Source: Streptomyces lincolnensis | GTDB lineage: Bacteria; Actinomycetota; Actinomycetes; Streptomycetales; Streptomycetaceae | Direction: 5' to 3' | Assembly (NCBI RefSeq): GCF_021173675.1 | Contig: NZ_JAIHON010000001.1 | Location: 1 to 64,000 of the forward strand | DNA: 64,000 nucleotides | Part shown: positions 17,974 through 25,244 of the stretch, piece after piece | Layout: each line of letters begins with the position of its first letter | Numbering within the stretch: position 1 is the stretch's first letter | Program-made: the position numbers and the translations under genes | Notes under the pieces: model-generated | The model's input: the letters and a program-made list of their open reading frames with translations, nothing else | Database searches by the model: none | Told to the model about the DNA's origin: nothing

Positions 17974-19059
17974 TCAAGCGCGCGCTTCCTCCAGCGTGGG
18001 GTAGTCGGTGAAGCCCTTCTCGTCGCCGCCGTAGAAGGTTGCGGGGTCGGGGGTGTTGAACGGGCCTCCCTGGGCCAGCCGGGCAGACAGGTCGGGGTTG
18101 GCGAGGAAGAGCTGGCCGTAGGCAAGCAGGTCCACTGTGCCGTTCTCGACGAGTTCCAGCTCGGCGGCTCCGGTGGGCTCCTGGCCGGTGAAGGGGTTGA
18201 GGACAAAGGCCGAGGGCCATGCCTTACGCAACCGAAGCGTCAGATCGCGTACACCGGGAGCCTCCAACTGGTGCAGGTAGGCGAGACCCAGGGGGGCGAG
18301 GGCCTCAACCAGGGCGGTGTACGTGGCCTCGGTGCCGGCGGCGTCGGACTCGTCGATGTCGTTGAAGCCGTTGCCCGGAGAGATGCGGAAGCCGACCCTT
18401 TCGCCGCCAATGGCCTCGGCGACGGCCCTGGCTGTCTCCACGGCGAAGCGGATGCGCTTCTCGGGGCTGCCGCCCCACGCGTCGGTGCGCTGGTTGCTGT
18501 TCGGGGCGAGGAACTGGCTGATCAGATACCCGTTGGCGCCGTGCAGCTCGACGCCGTCGAAGCCGGCCTCGATGGCGTTGCGAGCGGCGGCGGCGTAGTC
18601 GGCGATGGTCGCGCGGACCTCGTCGTCGCTCAGTTCGTGCGGGGTGACGAAGTCCTGGGGGCCTTCGTGGGTGTACACCTGCCCGGCGGCCGCGACAGCG
18701 GAGGGGCCGACGGGCTCCAGGCCCGTCAGTGCGGGGTGTCCGACCCGTCCGGTGTGCATGATCTGCAGGTAGATCACACCGTCCTGGGCGTGCACCGCGT
18801 CCGTCACGTGGCGCCAGGCAGCGACCTGCTCCGCGGTGTGGATGCCCGGGGTGTCGGGGTAGCCCTGGCCGACTCGGGAGGGTTGAGCACCCTCGGTGAC
18901 GATCAGTCCGGCAGTAGCGCGCTGCGCGTAGTAGTCCGCCATGAGCGGCGTGGGGGTCTGACCAGGACCGTAGGCACGGCTGCGGGTCATGGGCGCCATC
19001 ACCAGGCGGTTGGCGAGGCGCTTGCCACTCAGCTCGTAGGGCTCGAATGCCTTCAACAT
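17974..19059 (-). CDS. Old yellow enzyme-type alkene reductase
   Basis: A 361-aa FMN (beta/alpha)8-barrel ene-reductase. Motifs are the N-terminal NRLVMAPMTRSRA, the substrate-binding HTGRVGHP (the usual His/Asn pair region), ELHGANGYLISQFL and a C-terminal YGQLFLANPDL. It reduces activated C=C bonds of enones, maleimides and nitro compounds with NAD(P)H. The ATG at 19059 is preferred to the one at 19065 because the GAGAGAG site would otherwise touch the start. Two copies of a TTGTCCGAACAG operator lie upstream. It belongs to a group of redox-stress genes with the azoreductase and MarR. Confidence 0.93.
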   Translation of the reverse strand: MLKAFEPYELSGKRLANRLVMAPMTRSRAYGPGQTPTPLMADYYAQRATAGLIVTEGAQPSRVGQGYPDTPGIHTAEQVAAWRHVTDAVHAQDGVIYLQIMHTGRVGHPALTGLEPVGPSAVAAAGQVYTHEGPQDFVTPHELSDDEVRATIADYAAAARNAIEAGFDGVELHGANGYLISQFLAPNSNQRTDAWGGSPEKRIRFAVETARAVAEAIGGERVGFRISPGNGFNDIDESDAAGTEATYTALVEALAPLGLAYLHQLEAPGVRDLTLRLRKAWPSAFVLNPFTGQEPTGAAELELVENGTVDLLAYGQLFLANPDLSARLAQGGPFNTPDPATFYGGDEKGFTDYPTLEEARA

Positions 19060-19118
19060 GGTCATCTCTCTCAGGGGGAAGTGGAGTGTCCAGAAGGCCC
19101 CGCAGGTCCCACGAGGCG

Positions 19119-19137
19119 TTACTTGTCCGAACAGTAA
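19119..19137. promoter_or_regulatory. Operator copy 1 upstream of the old yellow enzyme
   Basis: TTACTTGTCCGAACAGTAA: 5-base arms TTACT/AGTAA enclose the core TTGTCCGAACAG. It lies 60-78 bp before the old yellow enzyme start. The same 12-base core recurs 142 bp further upstream (see 19262-19280). Confidence 0.65.
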
Positions 19138-19261
19138 AATCCACTCCCTCCTTCCCGCTGCGCATGTGAGCTGCAACACAAGCCGAATCCCGGGCGGAGA
19201 GATAGCAGATGGTGAGCGTGAATAGAACCTGCTCCGATCAACCATCGGGCCGATTGCGCAT

Positions 19262-19280
19262 TAATTGTCCGAACAGATTA
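19262..19280. promoter_or_regulatory. Operator copy 2 upstream of the old yellow enzyme
   Basis: TAATTGTCCGAACAGATTA: arms TAAT/ATTA around the identical core TTGTCCGAACAG. Two copies this close, with different flanks but the same core and outward-facing arms, indicate a regulator site rather than chance. The remaining bases of 19060-19367 hold no gene. Confidence 0.62.
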
Positions 19281-19367
19281 GGTGCGGCCTTCCAGAGCTT
19301 TCCCGTCGAGGATGCAGGAGCCGGGCGTCCGTCCTCCTCGAGGTCACCCTGCCCGCCCTGCAGCAGC

Positions 19368-19934
19368 TCAGCTGCGGAGCCCCGTCAGCATCACTTCCAA
19401 GTACCGGCGACCGGATGCCAGGCGCGCCTCCCGGTCGTCGGTGTGCACCTTGGCTGCAAAGGCGATCCCGCACACGAGCGGCAGCAGATCGTCCCAGGTG
19501 ACCACGCCACGTACGGCATCTGCCGCGCGGGCACGATCAAGCAGTCGGCCGGCCAGCGAGTCCAATGCGGCAGTAAGTTCCTCGGTGCGGGCCACGACAC
19601 GTTCCGGTGCGGCACGCACAGCGGTGAGCGAGGCATCGGTCAGTAGCGCCTCCACGGTGACGTCGAGGAAGCCACTAAGAGCCTTCCAGGCGTCTTCCTC
19701 GGCCAGCGCCCGTTCCGCGCGAGCGATCAGCGCTTCCAGACCCGGGGTCGCCACAGCCTCCATCAGGGCTTCCGGCGTCGGGAAGTGCCGGTAGACGGTC
19801 GCAACCCCCACGCCGACGAGGCGGGCGACGTCGTTGAGCTGCAGCGGGGTGCCGTCGTCGACGAGCCGCCGGGCCACATCGACGATGCGCTGCCGGTTAC
19901 GGGCAGCGTCTTTACGCATCGGTGCACTGGTCAT
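19368..19934 (-). CDS. TetR family transcriptional regulator
   Basis: A 188-aa repressor. The DNA-binding head (RNRQRIVDVARRLVDDG, then LNDVARLVGVGVATVYRHFPTPEALMEAV) fills residues 10-55, and an all-helical ligand domain follows. The ATG at 19934 is favoured; a GTG at 19940 adds two residues. It diverges from an epoxide hydrolase gene, and two GGAT...ATCC palindromes lie between them. Autoregulation and control of the hydrolase by an epoxide- or lipid-like ligand are inferred. Confidence 0.92.
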   Translation of the reverse strand: MTSAPMRKDAARNRQRIVDVARRLVDDGTPLQLNDVARLVGVGVATVYRHFPTPEALMEAVATPGLEALIARAERALAEEDAWKALSGFLDVTVEALLTDASLTAVRAAPERVVARTEELTAALDSLAGRLLDRARAADAVRGVVTWDDLLPLVCGIAFAAKVHTDDREARLASGRRYLEVMLTGLRS

Positions 19935-19948
19935 GCACACAGACTAAC

Positions 19949-19995
19949 CGGATGAATCATCCGCTTGTGCTAGCATGAACTGGATACATCATCCG
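19949..19995. promoter_or_regulatory. Paired TetR operators
   Basis: CGGATGAATCATCCG (19949-19963, a near-perfect palindrome) and TGGATACATCATCCG (19981-19995) share the ATCATCCG half. Their starts are 32 bp apart, three helical turns, so two dimers would bind the same DNA face. The pair sits in the short divergent promoter between the TetR gene and the epoxide hydrolase. Confidence 0.72.
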
Positions 19996-20032
19996 TTTCA
20001 GTGCGGTCCTGCGCTCCAAGTGAGGAATCCCT

Positions 20033-20929
20033 GTGCCGTTCACCGTCACCGACGTGCCGAACCTGCCCGACGGGTTCACCGACACGTTCACCAGCCACAC
20101 CGTCAAAGCCGACGGCCTGACCCTGCACGCCGTGGTCGGCGGCGACGGGCCGCCGCTGCTGCTCCTGCCCGGCTGGCCCCAGTTCTGGTACAGCTGGCGT
20201 CTGGTCATGCCCGCTCTCGCCGAGCACTTCACCGTCGTCGCTCCCGACCTGCGCGGCATGGGTGCCAGCGACAAGCCGGCGACCGGCTACGACGCCGCCA
20301 CGCTCGCCGACGACATGGCCGAGTTGATGACCGCCCTGGGCCACGAGCGCTTCGCCGTCGTCGGCTACGACCTCGGCATGCTGGTCGGCTACGCCCTGGC
20401 CGCGAGCCACCGCGACAGCGTCACCCGCCTCGCCGTCAGCGAGGCCGTCATCCCCGGGATCTCGCCGTCCCCGCCGCTGATGTCGGACCCGGCCACCAAC
20501 GAGATGTTGTGGCACTTCGCCTTCAACCGCCTCGCGAACATCAACGAGCGCATGGTCGCGGGCCGCGAGGAGATCTACTTCGGCCACACCTTCACATCCA
20601 AGACCGCCGCCCCCGGCGCCATCCCGCAGCAGGCCATCGACGTCTATGTCGACTCGCTGCGCGACCCGGCAGCCCTGCACGCCAGCTTCGAGTACTACCG
20701 GACCCTCGACGAGTCCGCCCAGCAGGCCCAGCGCTGGCGCGACGAGGGGACGCTCACCATCCCGGTCCTGGCCATAGGCGGCCAGTACAGCACCGGCACC
20801 ATGCCGAAGGAGACCATGAGCACGCTCGCCACCGACGTCACCGGGCTGGTGCTCCCCGGAGCCGGCCACTTCCTGCCCGAAGAAGTTCCGCAGGAACTGA
20901 CGAAGGCCCTGCTGAACTTCCTGCACTGA
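20033..20929 (+). CDS. Alpha/beta hydrolase, epoxide hydrolase-like
   Basis: A 298-aa alpha/beta-hydrolase. The nucleophile elbow is GYDLGM with Asp113 in place of Ser, as in epoxide hydrolases and haloalkane dehalogenases. The oxyanion region is LPGWPQFWYSW and the catalytic His lies in GAGHFLPEE near residue 278. A cap domain with Tyr residues (FEYYRTLDES) fits epoxide hydrolase. The GTG start at 20033 has AAGTGAGG upstream. The TetR regulator is divergently encoded with shared operators. It probably detoxifies an epoxide or takes part in its catabolism. Confidence 0.85.
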   Translation: MPFTVTDVPNLPDGFTDTFTSHTVKADGLTLHAVVGGDGPPLLLLPGWPQFWYSWRLVMPALAEHFTVVAPDLRGMGASDKPATGYDAATLADDMAELMTALGHERFAVVGYDLGMLVGYALAASHRDSVTRLAVSEAVIPGISPSPPLMSDPATNEMLWHFAFNRLANINERMVAGREEIYFGHTFTSKTAAPGAIPQQAIDVYVDSLRDPAALHASFEYYRTLDESAQQAQRWRDEGTLTIPVLAIGGQYSTGTMPKETMSTLATDVTGLVLPGAGHFLPEEVPQELTKALLNFLH

Positions 20930-20935
20930 CCCGGC

Positions 20936-20966
20936 CGCGTTCAAGTGGCCACTTCGGCCGGCAGGC
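20936..20966 (+). terminator. Possible hairpin after the epoxide hydrolase
   Basis: AAGTGGCCACTT is a perfect palindrome flanked by complementary GGCCG/CGGCC runs just after the hydrolase stop. The structure could end transcription, although no T-run follows. The remainder up to 21177 has no gene I can support. Confidence 0.4.
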
Positions 20967-21177
20967 CGAGGTGCTCGGAGGCCCACCGTGGTGGTGGCCG
21001 TCCCCTGGCCGCCGACCTGGACAGCGGTGACCTGGGCAAACCACACACTGCCGATCACCTCGAGGCTGCCATGGCCGAACAGCTGGTCGCAAGGTGGGAC
21101 ACCACTTCCTTGTTCTCCGTGGGCAACGGTGGGCCTCCGGTTGGTTACTACGAGAAGATGTAGCAGGAGGCACTCTC

Positions 21178-21606
21178 GTGTCGGATACGGACAGCAACGT
21201 GGCAGCCGAGGACCCCGTCGAGCAGGACTGTTCGATCCGCGATGTACTTGACCGGGTCGGCGACAAATGGAGCGCCCTGATCGTGCTCAGGCTCAGCGAC
21301 GGCCCTCTACGGTTCAACGAACTGCACCGCGAGGTCGACGGGATCAGCCAACGAATGCTGACCCTGATCCTGCGCGCACTGGAGCGCGACGGCCTGGTCA
21401 GCCGCACCGTGTACCGGACGATGCCGCCGCGCGTCGACTACGAACTCACCGATTTGGGCCGCACGCTGCTCACGCCGATCGCCGCGCTGCGCGAATGGGC
21501 CATGGCACACCGCGACGACATTCGACGCGCTCGCGCCCGCCACGACCACACGACCGGCGACCCCGATGCGAAGCCTGCACCCACATCCCTGACGCCAGGC
21601 GCTTGA
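21178..21606 (+). CDS. HxlR family transcriptional regulator
   Basis: A 142-aa winged-helix protein. The hallmark Cys near the N terminus (CSIRDVLDRVGDKWS) is followed by LRLSDGPLRFNELHR and ISQRMLTLILRALERDGLV. The single Cys is the usual thiol sensor of quinones and electrophiles in this family. The GTG at 21178 with GCAGGAGG upstream is preferred to an ATG 84 bases earlier. It stands alone among redox enzymes and could control the old yellow enzyme through the TTACT/AGTAA operators, which resemble HxlR-type sites. That assignment is a guess. Confidence 0.88.
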   Translation: MSDTDSNVAAEDPVEQDCSIRDVLDRVGDKWSALIVLRLSDGPLRFNELHREVDGISQRMLTLILRALERDGLVSRTVYRTMPPRVDYELTDLGRTLLTPIAALREWAMAHRDDIRRARARHDHTTGDPDAKPAPTSLTPGA

Positions 21607-21850
21607 TCAGGACGCCAAGCGTGGACCTCTCGCCCTTCGCAGCGCCTCCGCGGTGGTTGATTCCGCAGCCATCGGCCCGGCACACCGCTGACACGGTGCG
21701 GGCGCCGTTGCCTGCGACGTCGCCTCGGCGGGGTTGCATGGCTCTGCGCAGTAGAGCACCCAGGCACGGCGTAGTCGATGGCGAGAAGATCGGACGCTAG
21801 GCCAGCGCCAGACCACCTCGCGTTGCGCGAGAGCGGCCTATTCTTCTGCT

Positions 21851-22645
21851 ATGAAGAAGTCCGAGGTCAAGTCATCGGTCGGCAGTGGGCCGGCGCCGCA
21901 GTACCCGATCGAGTCGGTGGACAACGCGCTTCGGGTGCTGCTCATGCTCGGTGAGCGGAACGAGCTCAAGCTCACCGACGTCGCTCACCACCTAGGGGTC
22001 GCGAGCTCCACCGCACACCGCCTGCTCGCGATGTTGATGTACCGCGGCTTCATCAGGCAGGCCGGGCGAGGCAAGGCTTACGTACCGGGAACAGCACTCA
22101 CCGGTGTCGCCTTTTCGATTCTGCAGCGCTTCGATGTCCGGCAGGCCCTGCGCCCCTTCCTGGAGCGGCTGAACGCCGAACTGCGGGAGACCGTGCACCT
22201 TGGAGTGCTGGACGGGACGACAGTCCGGTTCGTGGACGCGCTGGAGAGTCCGCGTGCCGTGCGTGTCGCATCCCGCCTCGGTCAGTCGATGCCGGCGCAC
22301 TGCACCTCGACCGGTAAGGCTCTCCTCGCGCAGTTGTCCGGCGATGAGCTGCGACGGCGTTACCCGGACGAGGAGCTTCAGCAGTTGACGCCGAACTCGG
22401 TTGCCACTCGGGCGGAGTTGGAGAAGGAGGTCGAAATGGTCCGCCGACTCGGCTACGCCACGAGCTCCGAGGAAAGCGAGGAGGGCGTGGGCTCCGTCGC
22501 CGTTGCGCTGTCTGCCCAACGAGCCCCCATGCAGGCCGCCTTCAACGTCTCCGTGCCGATCAGCCGGATGAATCACGCCGACCAGCGTCGGATCAGTGCG
22601 GTGCTGCGTGAGGTCGCCGAGGAGGCTGCCGAGGTACTGCACTGA
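21851..22645 (+). CDS. IclR family transcriptional regulator
   Basis: A 264-aa regulator with a winged-helix head (SVDNALRVLLMLGERNE, LTDVAHHLGVASSTAHRLL, residues 20-70) and an IclR effector domain (ETVHLGVLDG, PAHCTSTGKALLAQL, EEGVGSVAVAL). No Shine-Dalgarno is seen. A TATTCT box ends six bases before the ATG, which suggests a leaderless transcript. Regulators of this family control phthalate-type dioxygenase operons in other actinobacteria, so it may act on the gene groups at 23.6 and 27.8 kb. Confidence 0.92.
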   Translation: MKKSEVKSSVGSGPAPQYPIESVDNALRVLLMLGERNELKLTDVAHHLGVASSTAHRLLAMLMYRGFIRQAGRGKAYVPGTALTGVAFSILQRFDVRQALRPFLERLNAELRETVHLGVLDGTTVRFVDALESPRAVRVASRLGQSMPAHCTSTGKALLAQLSGDELRRRYPDEELQQLTPNSVATRAELEKEVEMVRRLGYATSSEESEEGVGSVAVALSAQRAPMQAAFNVSVPISRMNHADQRRISAVLREVAEEAAEVLH

Positions 22646-23330
22646 GCATACGTCGCCTTCTGGCACGGCCTGCGTTCCACCTCGACCTCGTCGCCTGCAC
22701 CCGGCGCGGTCCGAAAGCGCACACTCACGCGCGATGACGGTGTGGGATCCGGGCCTCCGGCTGCCCGGCGGCGGAAGGACGAAGCAGCGCCGAACCCGCA
22801 CCGGAGGCCCCCTACTACGGTCTGCTGCGGCACTCGGCCGTCCGGCCCGCCGCGTCCGCCGTCTGTGAATGACCGGCATTCGGCAGCCGGCGAACGGCTG
22901 GCTTCGGCTAGCTTCTCCGACTCATCGACTGGTCGGCACGGTCACTCACCAAGCGGGGGTCTACCCTACTGCCGACCGGTGCGTCCCTGGACCTGCCGAC
23001 CGGTCCCGCCTCCACCGCGGCCCTGCTGGCCGCTTTCACCACGGGCTGCTCGCGGTACCCGTTCACCGTCGGCCGCAACTTCGTCAAGGGAGGCGGTGAG
23101 CCGCGTCCGGGCAGGTCAACGACAGTTCTGACAAGCCCGGTCCGGGCGAAAGAATCCGCGGCATGGGACCAGCACGTTCCAGGGTGGTTAGGCATTGGTT
23201 TGCGGCATCGCTCAATCTCGGCTGCCGTCCCCGCCGACCGCACGAGTGCCTGGGGACCGTGGCAGTGCCGGTACCAGTACGGACGATGGGCATGGAAGCC
23301 TCCTTGCCCTGCAATGAAGGGCAAGCCATT

Positions 23331-23358
23331 CCATACAGTAGATCCATTGTCTGTATGG
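23331..23358. promoter_or_regulatory. Inverted repeat CCATACAG-N12-CTGTATGG
   Basis: Perfect 8-base arms at 23331-23338 and 23351-23358 in an AT-richer stretch, about 290 bp before the VOC gene. This could be an operator for the upstream IclR regulator or a promoter element. No second copy was noticed in the window. Confidence 0.5.
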
Positions 23359-23607
23359 CGGAAGGACGGCTCGCGAATCAAGCTGCCTGCCAAGCTGCAT
23401 GCCAGCCTGCAGAAGGTGACGCCGGGGACCTCCGAGGCTAGCGCTCCGGCGCGCCCCCTCAGACGGACCGGGATAACTGATGCCAGTTCACTCATGACGA
23501 CCGGCTCTGCGATTGCCGACCGCTGCGGATGATTCCTCTTCGGTGGCTCGACCTGTCGGGTCTGCAGTCTTGTGACAGGGGCTTCCCAGTGCTACCTTCA
23601 GAGAGGT

Positions 23608-23624
23608 ATTCTGCAAGACAGAAT
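23608..23624. promoter_or_regulatory. Operator ATTCTG-N5-CAGAAT (copy 1)
   Basis: A perfect inverted repeat ATTCTG/CAGAAT with a 5-base spacer, ending 21 bases before the VOC start. A near-identical site, ATTCTG-N5-CAGAGA, precedes the dioxygenase operon at 27774-27790. A site this close to the start fits repression or a very short leader. Confidence 0.65.
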
Positions 23625-23645
23625 TTCCGGCAAGGGAGGCGGGAG

Positions 23646-24233
23646 ATGCAACGCGGTATCCACCACATGGGTTTCGCGACGTTCGACTACGAGCGCTGTG
23701 TCGACTTCTACACACGTGTGCTCGGCTTCGAGATCGCATGGCAGGAACTGCAGCAGGCGGAGGACGGGACGGTCACCATGCGCCACGTCTTCTTCGACGT
23801 CGGTGGCGGCAGCTACATGGCCTTCATGGCCCCGACGCCTGAGTCCGGCGCTCCGGCGAGTTGGCCGGCCGACTTGGACAAGGCGCTGGGACTCCGCCCG
23901 TACACCTACCACTTCTCCCTCCGAGTCGACAGCGAGCAGGAGCTGCAGGCCTGGAGGGACCGCCTGGTCGAGCACGGAGTCAAGGCGAGCGCGGTGTTCA
24001 ACCACGGGTGGTGCAGGTCGGTGTACTTCACCGACCCCGACGGGCTCCAGTTGGAGTTCTGCTACAACACGCGGGTCCTGAACGAGGACGACAAGATCCT
24101 CAAGCCTCGCGAACAGCCGTTCATCGACGACCTGCGGCGCGACCCGCAAGCAGCCCGCGAGAGCTCCGAGGCCATGGGCATCCCCCTCGAGGCGTTCCTG
24201 GGTGGGCAGGAGCTCGAAGAGGCCCGCAGCTGA
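23646..24233 (+). CDS. VOC family extradiol dioxygenase-like protein
   Basis: A 195-aa single-pair VOC protein. Candidate metal ligands are His6/His7 (GIHHMGFATFD), the His in TYHFSLRVDS (about residue 104) and the Glu in LQLEFCYN (about residue 152). This is the H-H-E set of type I extradiol dioxygenases and glyoxalases. AAGGGAGG lies 6 bases before the ATG at 23646. It leads a group of genes (SDR, hydrolase, SRPBCC) that share an operator with the dioxygenase operon, so ring cleavage of a catechol is plausible. Small VOC enzymes vary widely in function. Confidence 0.75.
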   Translation: MQRGIHHMGFATFDYERCVDFYTRVLGFEIAWQELQQAEDGTVTMRHVFFDVGGGSYMAFMAPTPESGAPASWPADLDKALGLRPYTYHFSLRVDSEQELQAWRDRLVEHGVKASAVFNHGWCRSVYFTDPDGLQLEFCYNTRVLNEDDKILKPREQPFIDDLRRDPQAARESSEAMGIPLEAFLGGQELEEARS

Positions 24234-24394
24234 GGCATTGCGTGGCCGCAGCTGAAGAAGGGGCGACAAGGACGTGCCGACCGGCCTCGCCCGGCCGCAA
24301 CGGAGAAGGTAGCCGCGGCGGTGATCAGCGCGGTGTGCCCCGAGAGCTGGTCCCGGCGTCCTCGTCCGACAGTTCGGCGAGGCCGCATCCGCCC

Positions 24395-24442
24395 CCGGCC
24401 TTCGTCCCCCCTGCGGTGCACCGCAGGGGGGACGAAGGCCGG
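24395..24442. terminator. Perfect 48-bp palindrome between VOC and SDR genes
   Basis: Bases 24395-24418 are exactly complementary to 24419-24442 (24-base arms, no spacer; centre GGTG/CACC). As RNA it would form a very stable hairpin with a C6/G6 run in the stem. There is no T-tract, as is usual for hairpin terminators in high-GC actinobacteria. It would end the VOC transcript or act as an attenuator, and lies 30 bp before the SDR start. Confidence 0.6.
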
Positions 24443-24472
24443 CAACTCATGTGAGATGGAATCGGAGACGAA

Positions 24473-25180
24473 ATGAGTTCGCTGAAGGGTGAGACGGTCC
24501 TCGTGATCGGAGGGAGCTCGGGTCTCGGGCTTGCGGTCGCAGCGACAGCTCTCGAGGACGGCGCGGAGGTCACGATCGCCGGCCGCTCCGAGGACCGGCT
24601 CCGCGAGGCGAGGGCCGTAATCGGTGACGGGGTGCGGACTGCCGCTGTCGACGCCGTCGACGAGGAACAAGTGGCGGGACTGTTCGATGGTTTCGACACG
24701 GTCGACCACGTTTTCGTCACCGTCGGAGTGGTCGGCGGGGGCACCCTCTTCGAGGCGGACACCGCGACGCATCGTCCGCGTCTGGATGCGCGGGTCTGGG
24801 CGGCGGCGCACGCGGCCAGGTACGGGGCGCCGAAGATGCTCCGAGGTGGATCGATCACCTTCTGCTCGGGAGCGGCCGGTGTCCGACCGGGCAAGACCAC
24901 GAATCCGCTCGCCGCGGCCTCGGCGGGAGCGGTGGAGTCGATGACCCGCACCCTGGCGGTGCAGCTCGCGCCCGTCCGCGTCAACACCGTCGTCCCCGGC
25001 ATCGTCGAGACCCCTCTGCTCACAGCATCGGCGGGTGACCTGGAGGCGATCGCCGAGCGCCTGCCCGTGGGGCGCGTCGGCCGAGCTGAGGACATCGCCC
25101 AGGCGGTGCGGTTCTTCATGACCAACGGATACGTCACGGGCCAGACGCTGATCGTCGACGGGGGCGGCGTCCTCGTCTAG
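24473..25180 (+). CDS. SDR-fold oxidoreductase with non-canonical active site
   Basis: A 235-aa short-chain dehydrogenase fold. GGSSGLGLAVA near residue 13 binds NAD(P), and VRVNTVVPGIVETP near residue 164 and the C-terminal GQTLIVDGG are typical. The catalytic Tyr-x3-Lys is missing: the equivalent region reads KTTNPLAAASAGAVESM. The NNAG motif is replaced by VTVGVVGGG. A divergent SDR subgroup shares these losses, so the protein may be a reductase with another mechanism or a binding protein. It lies downstream of a long palindrome and 64 bp before the hydrolase gene. Confidence 0.85.
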   Translation: MSSLKGETVLVIGGSSGLGLAVAATALEDGAEVTIAGRSEDRLREARAVIGDGVRTAAVDAVDEEQVAGLFDGFDTVDHVFVTVGVVGGGTLFEADTATHRPRLDARVWAAAHAARYGAPKMLRGGSITFCSGAAGVRPGKTTNPLAAASAGAVESMTRTLAVQLAPVRVNTVVPGIVETPLLTASAGDLEAIAERLPVGRVGRAEDIAQAVRFFMTNGYVTGQTLIVDGGGVLV

Positions 25181-25244
25181 GGCCCCCGCGGCTGGGTGAG
25201 CGCCGCGCCAGCAGGACGAAGACAAGAAACGACGAAGGACGGAA

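Larger units (their letters stand above)
22646..23645. other. 1-kb region without a convincing gene
   Basis: Open frames exist on both strands, but none shows a recognisable domain or a good start. The sequence is less GC-biased at third positions than real genes here. It contains two inverted repeats described separately (23331-23358, 23608-23624). It may be a decayed gene plus a long regulatory region. Confidence 0.5.

Noticed and set aside
22908-23495. 195-aa minus-strand frame in the 1-kb gap
   Set aside because: No domain, poor codon bias and no start signal.
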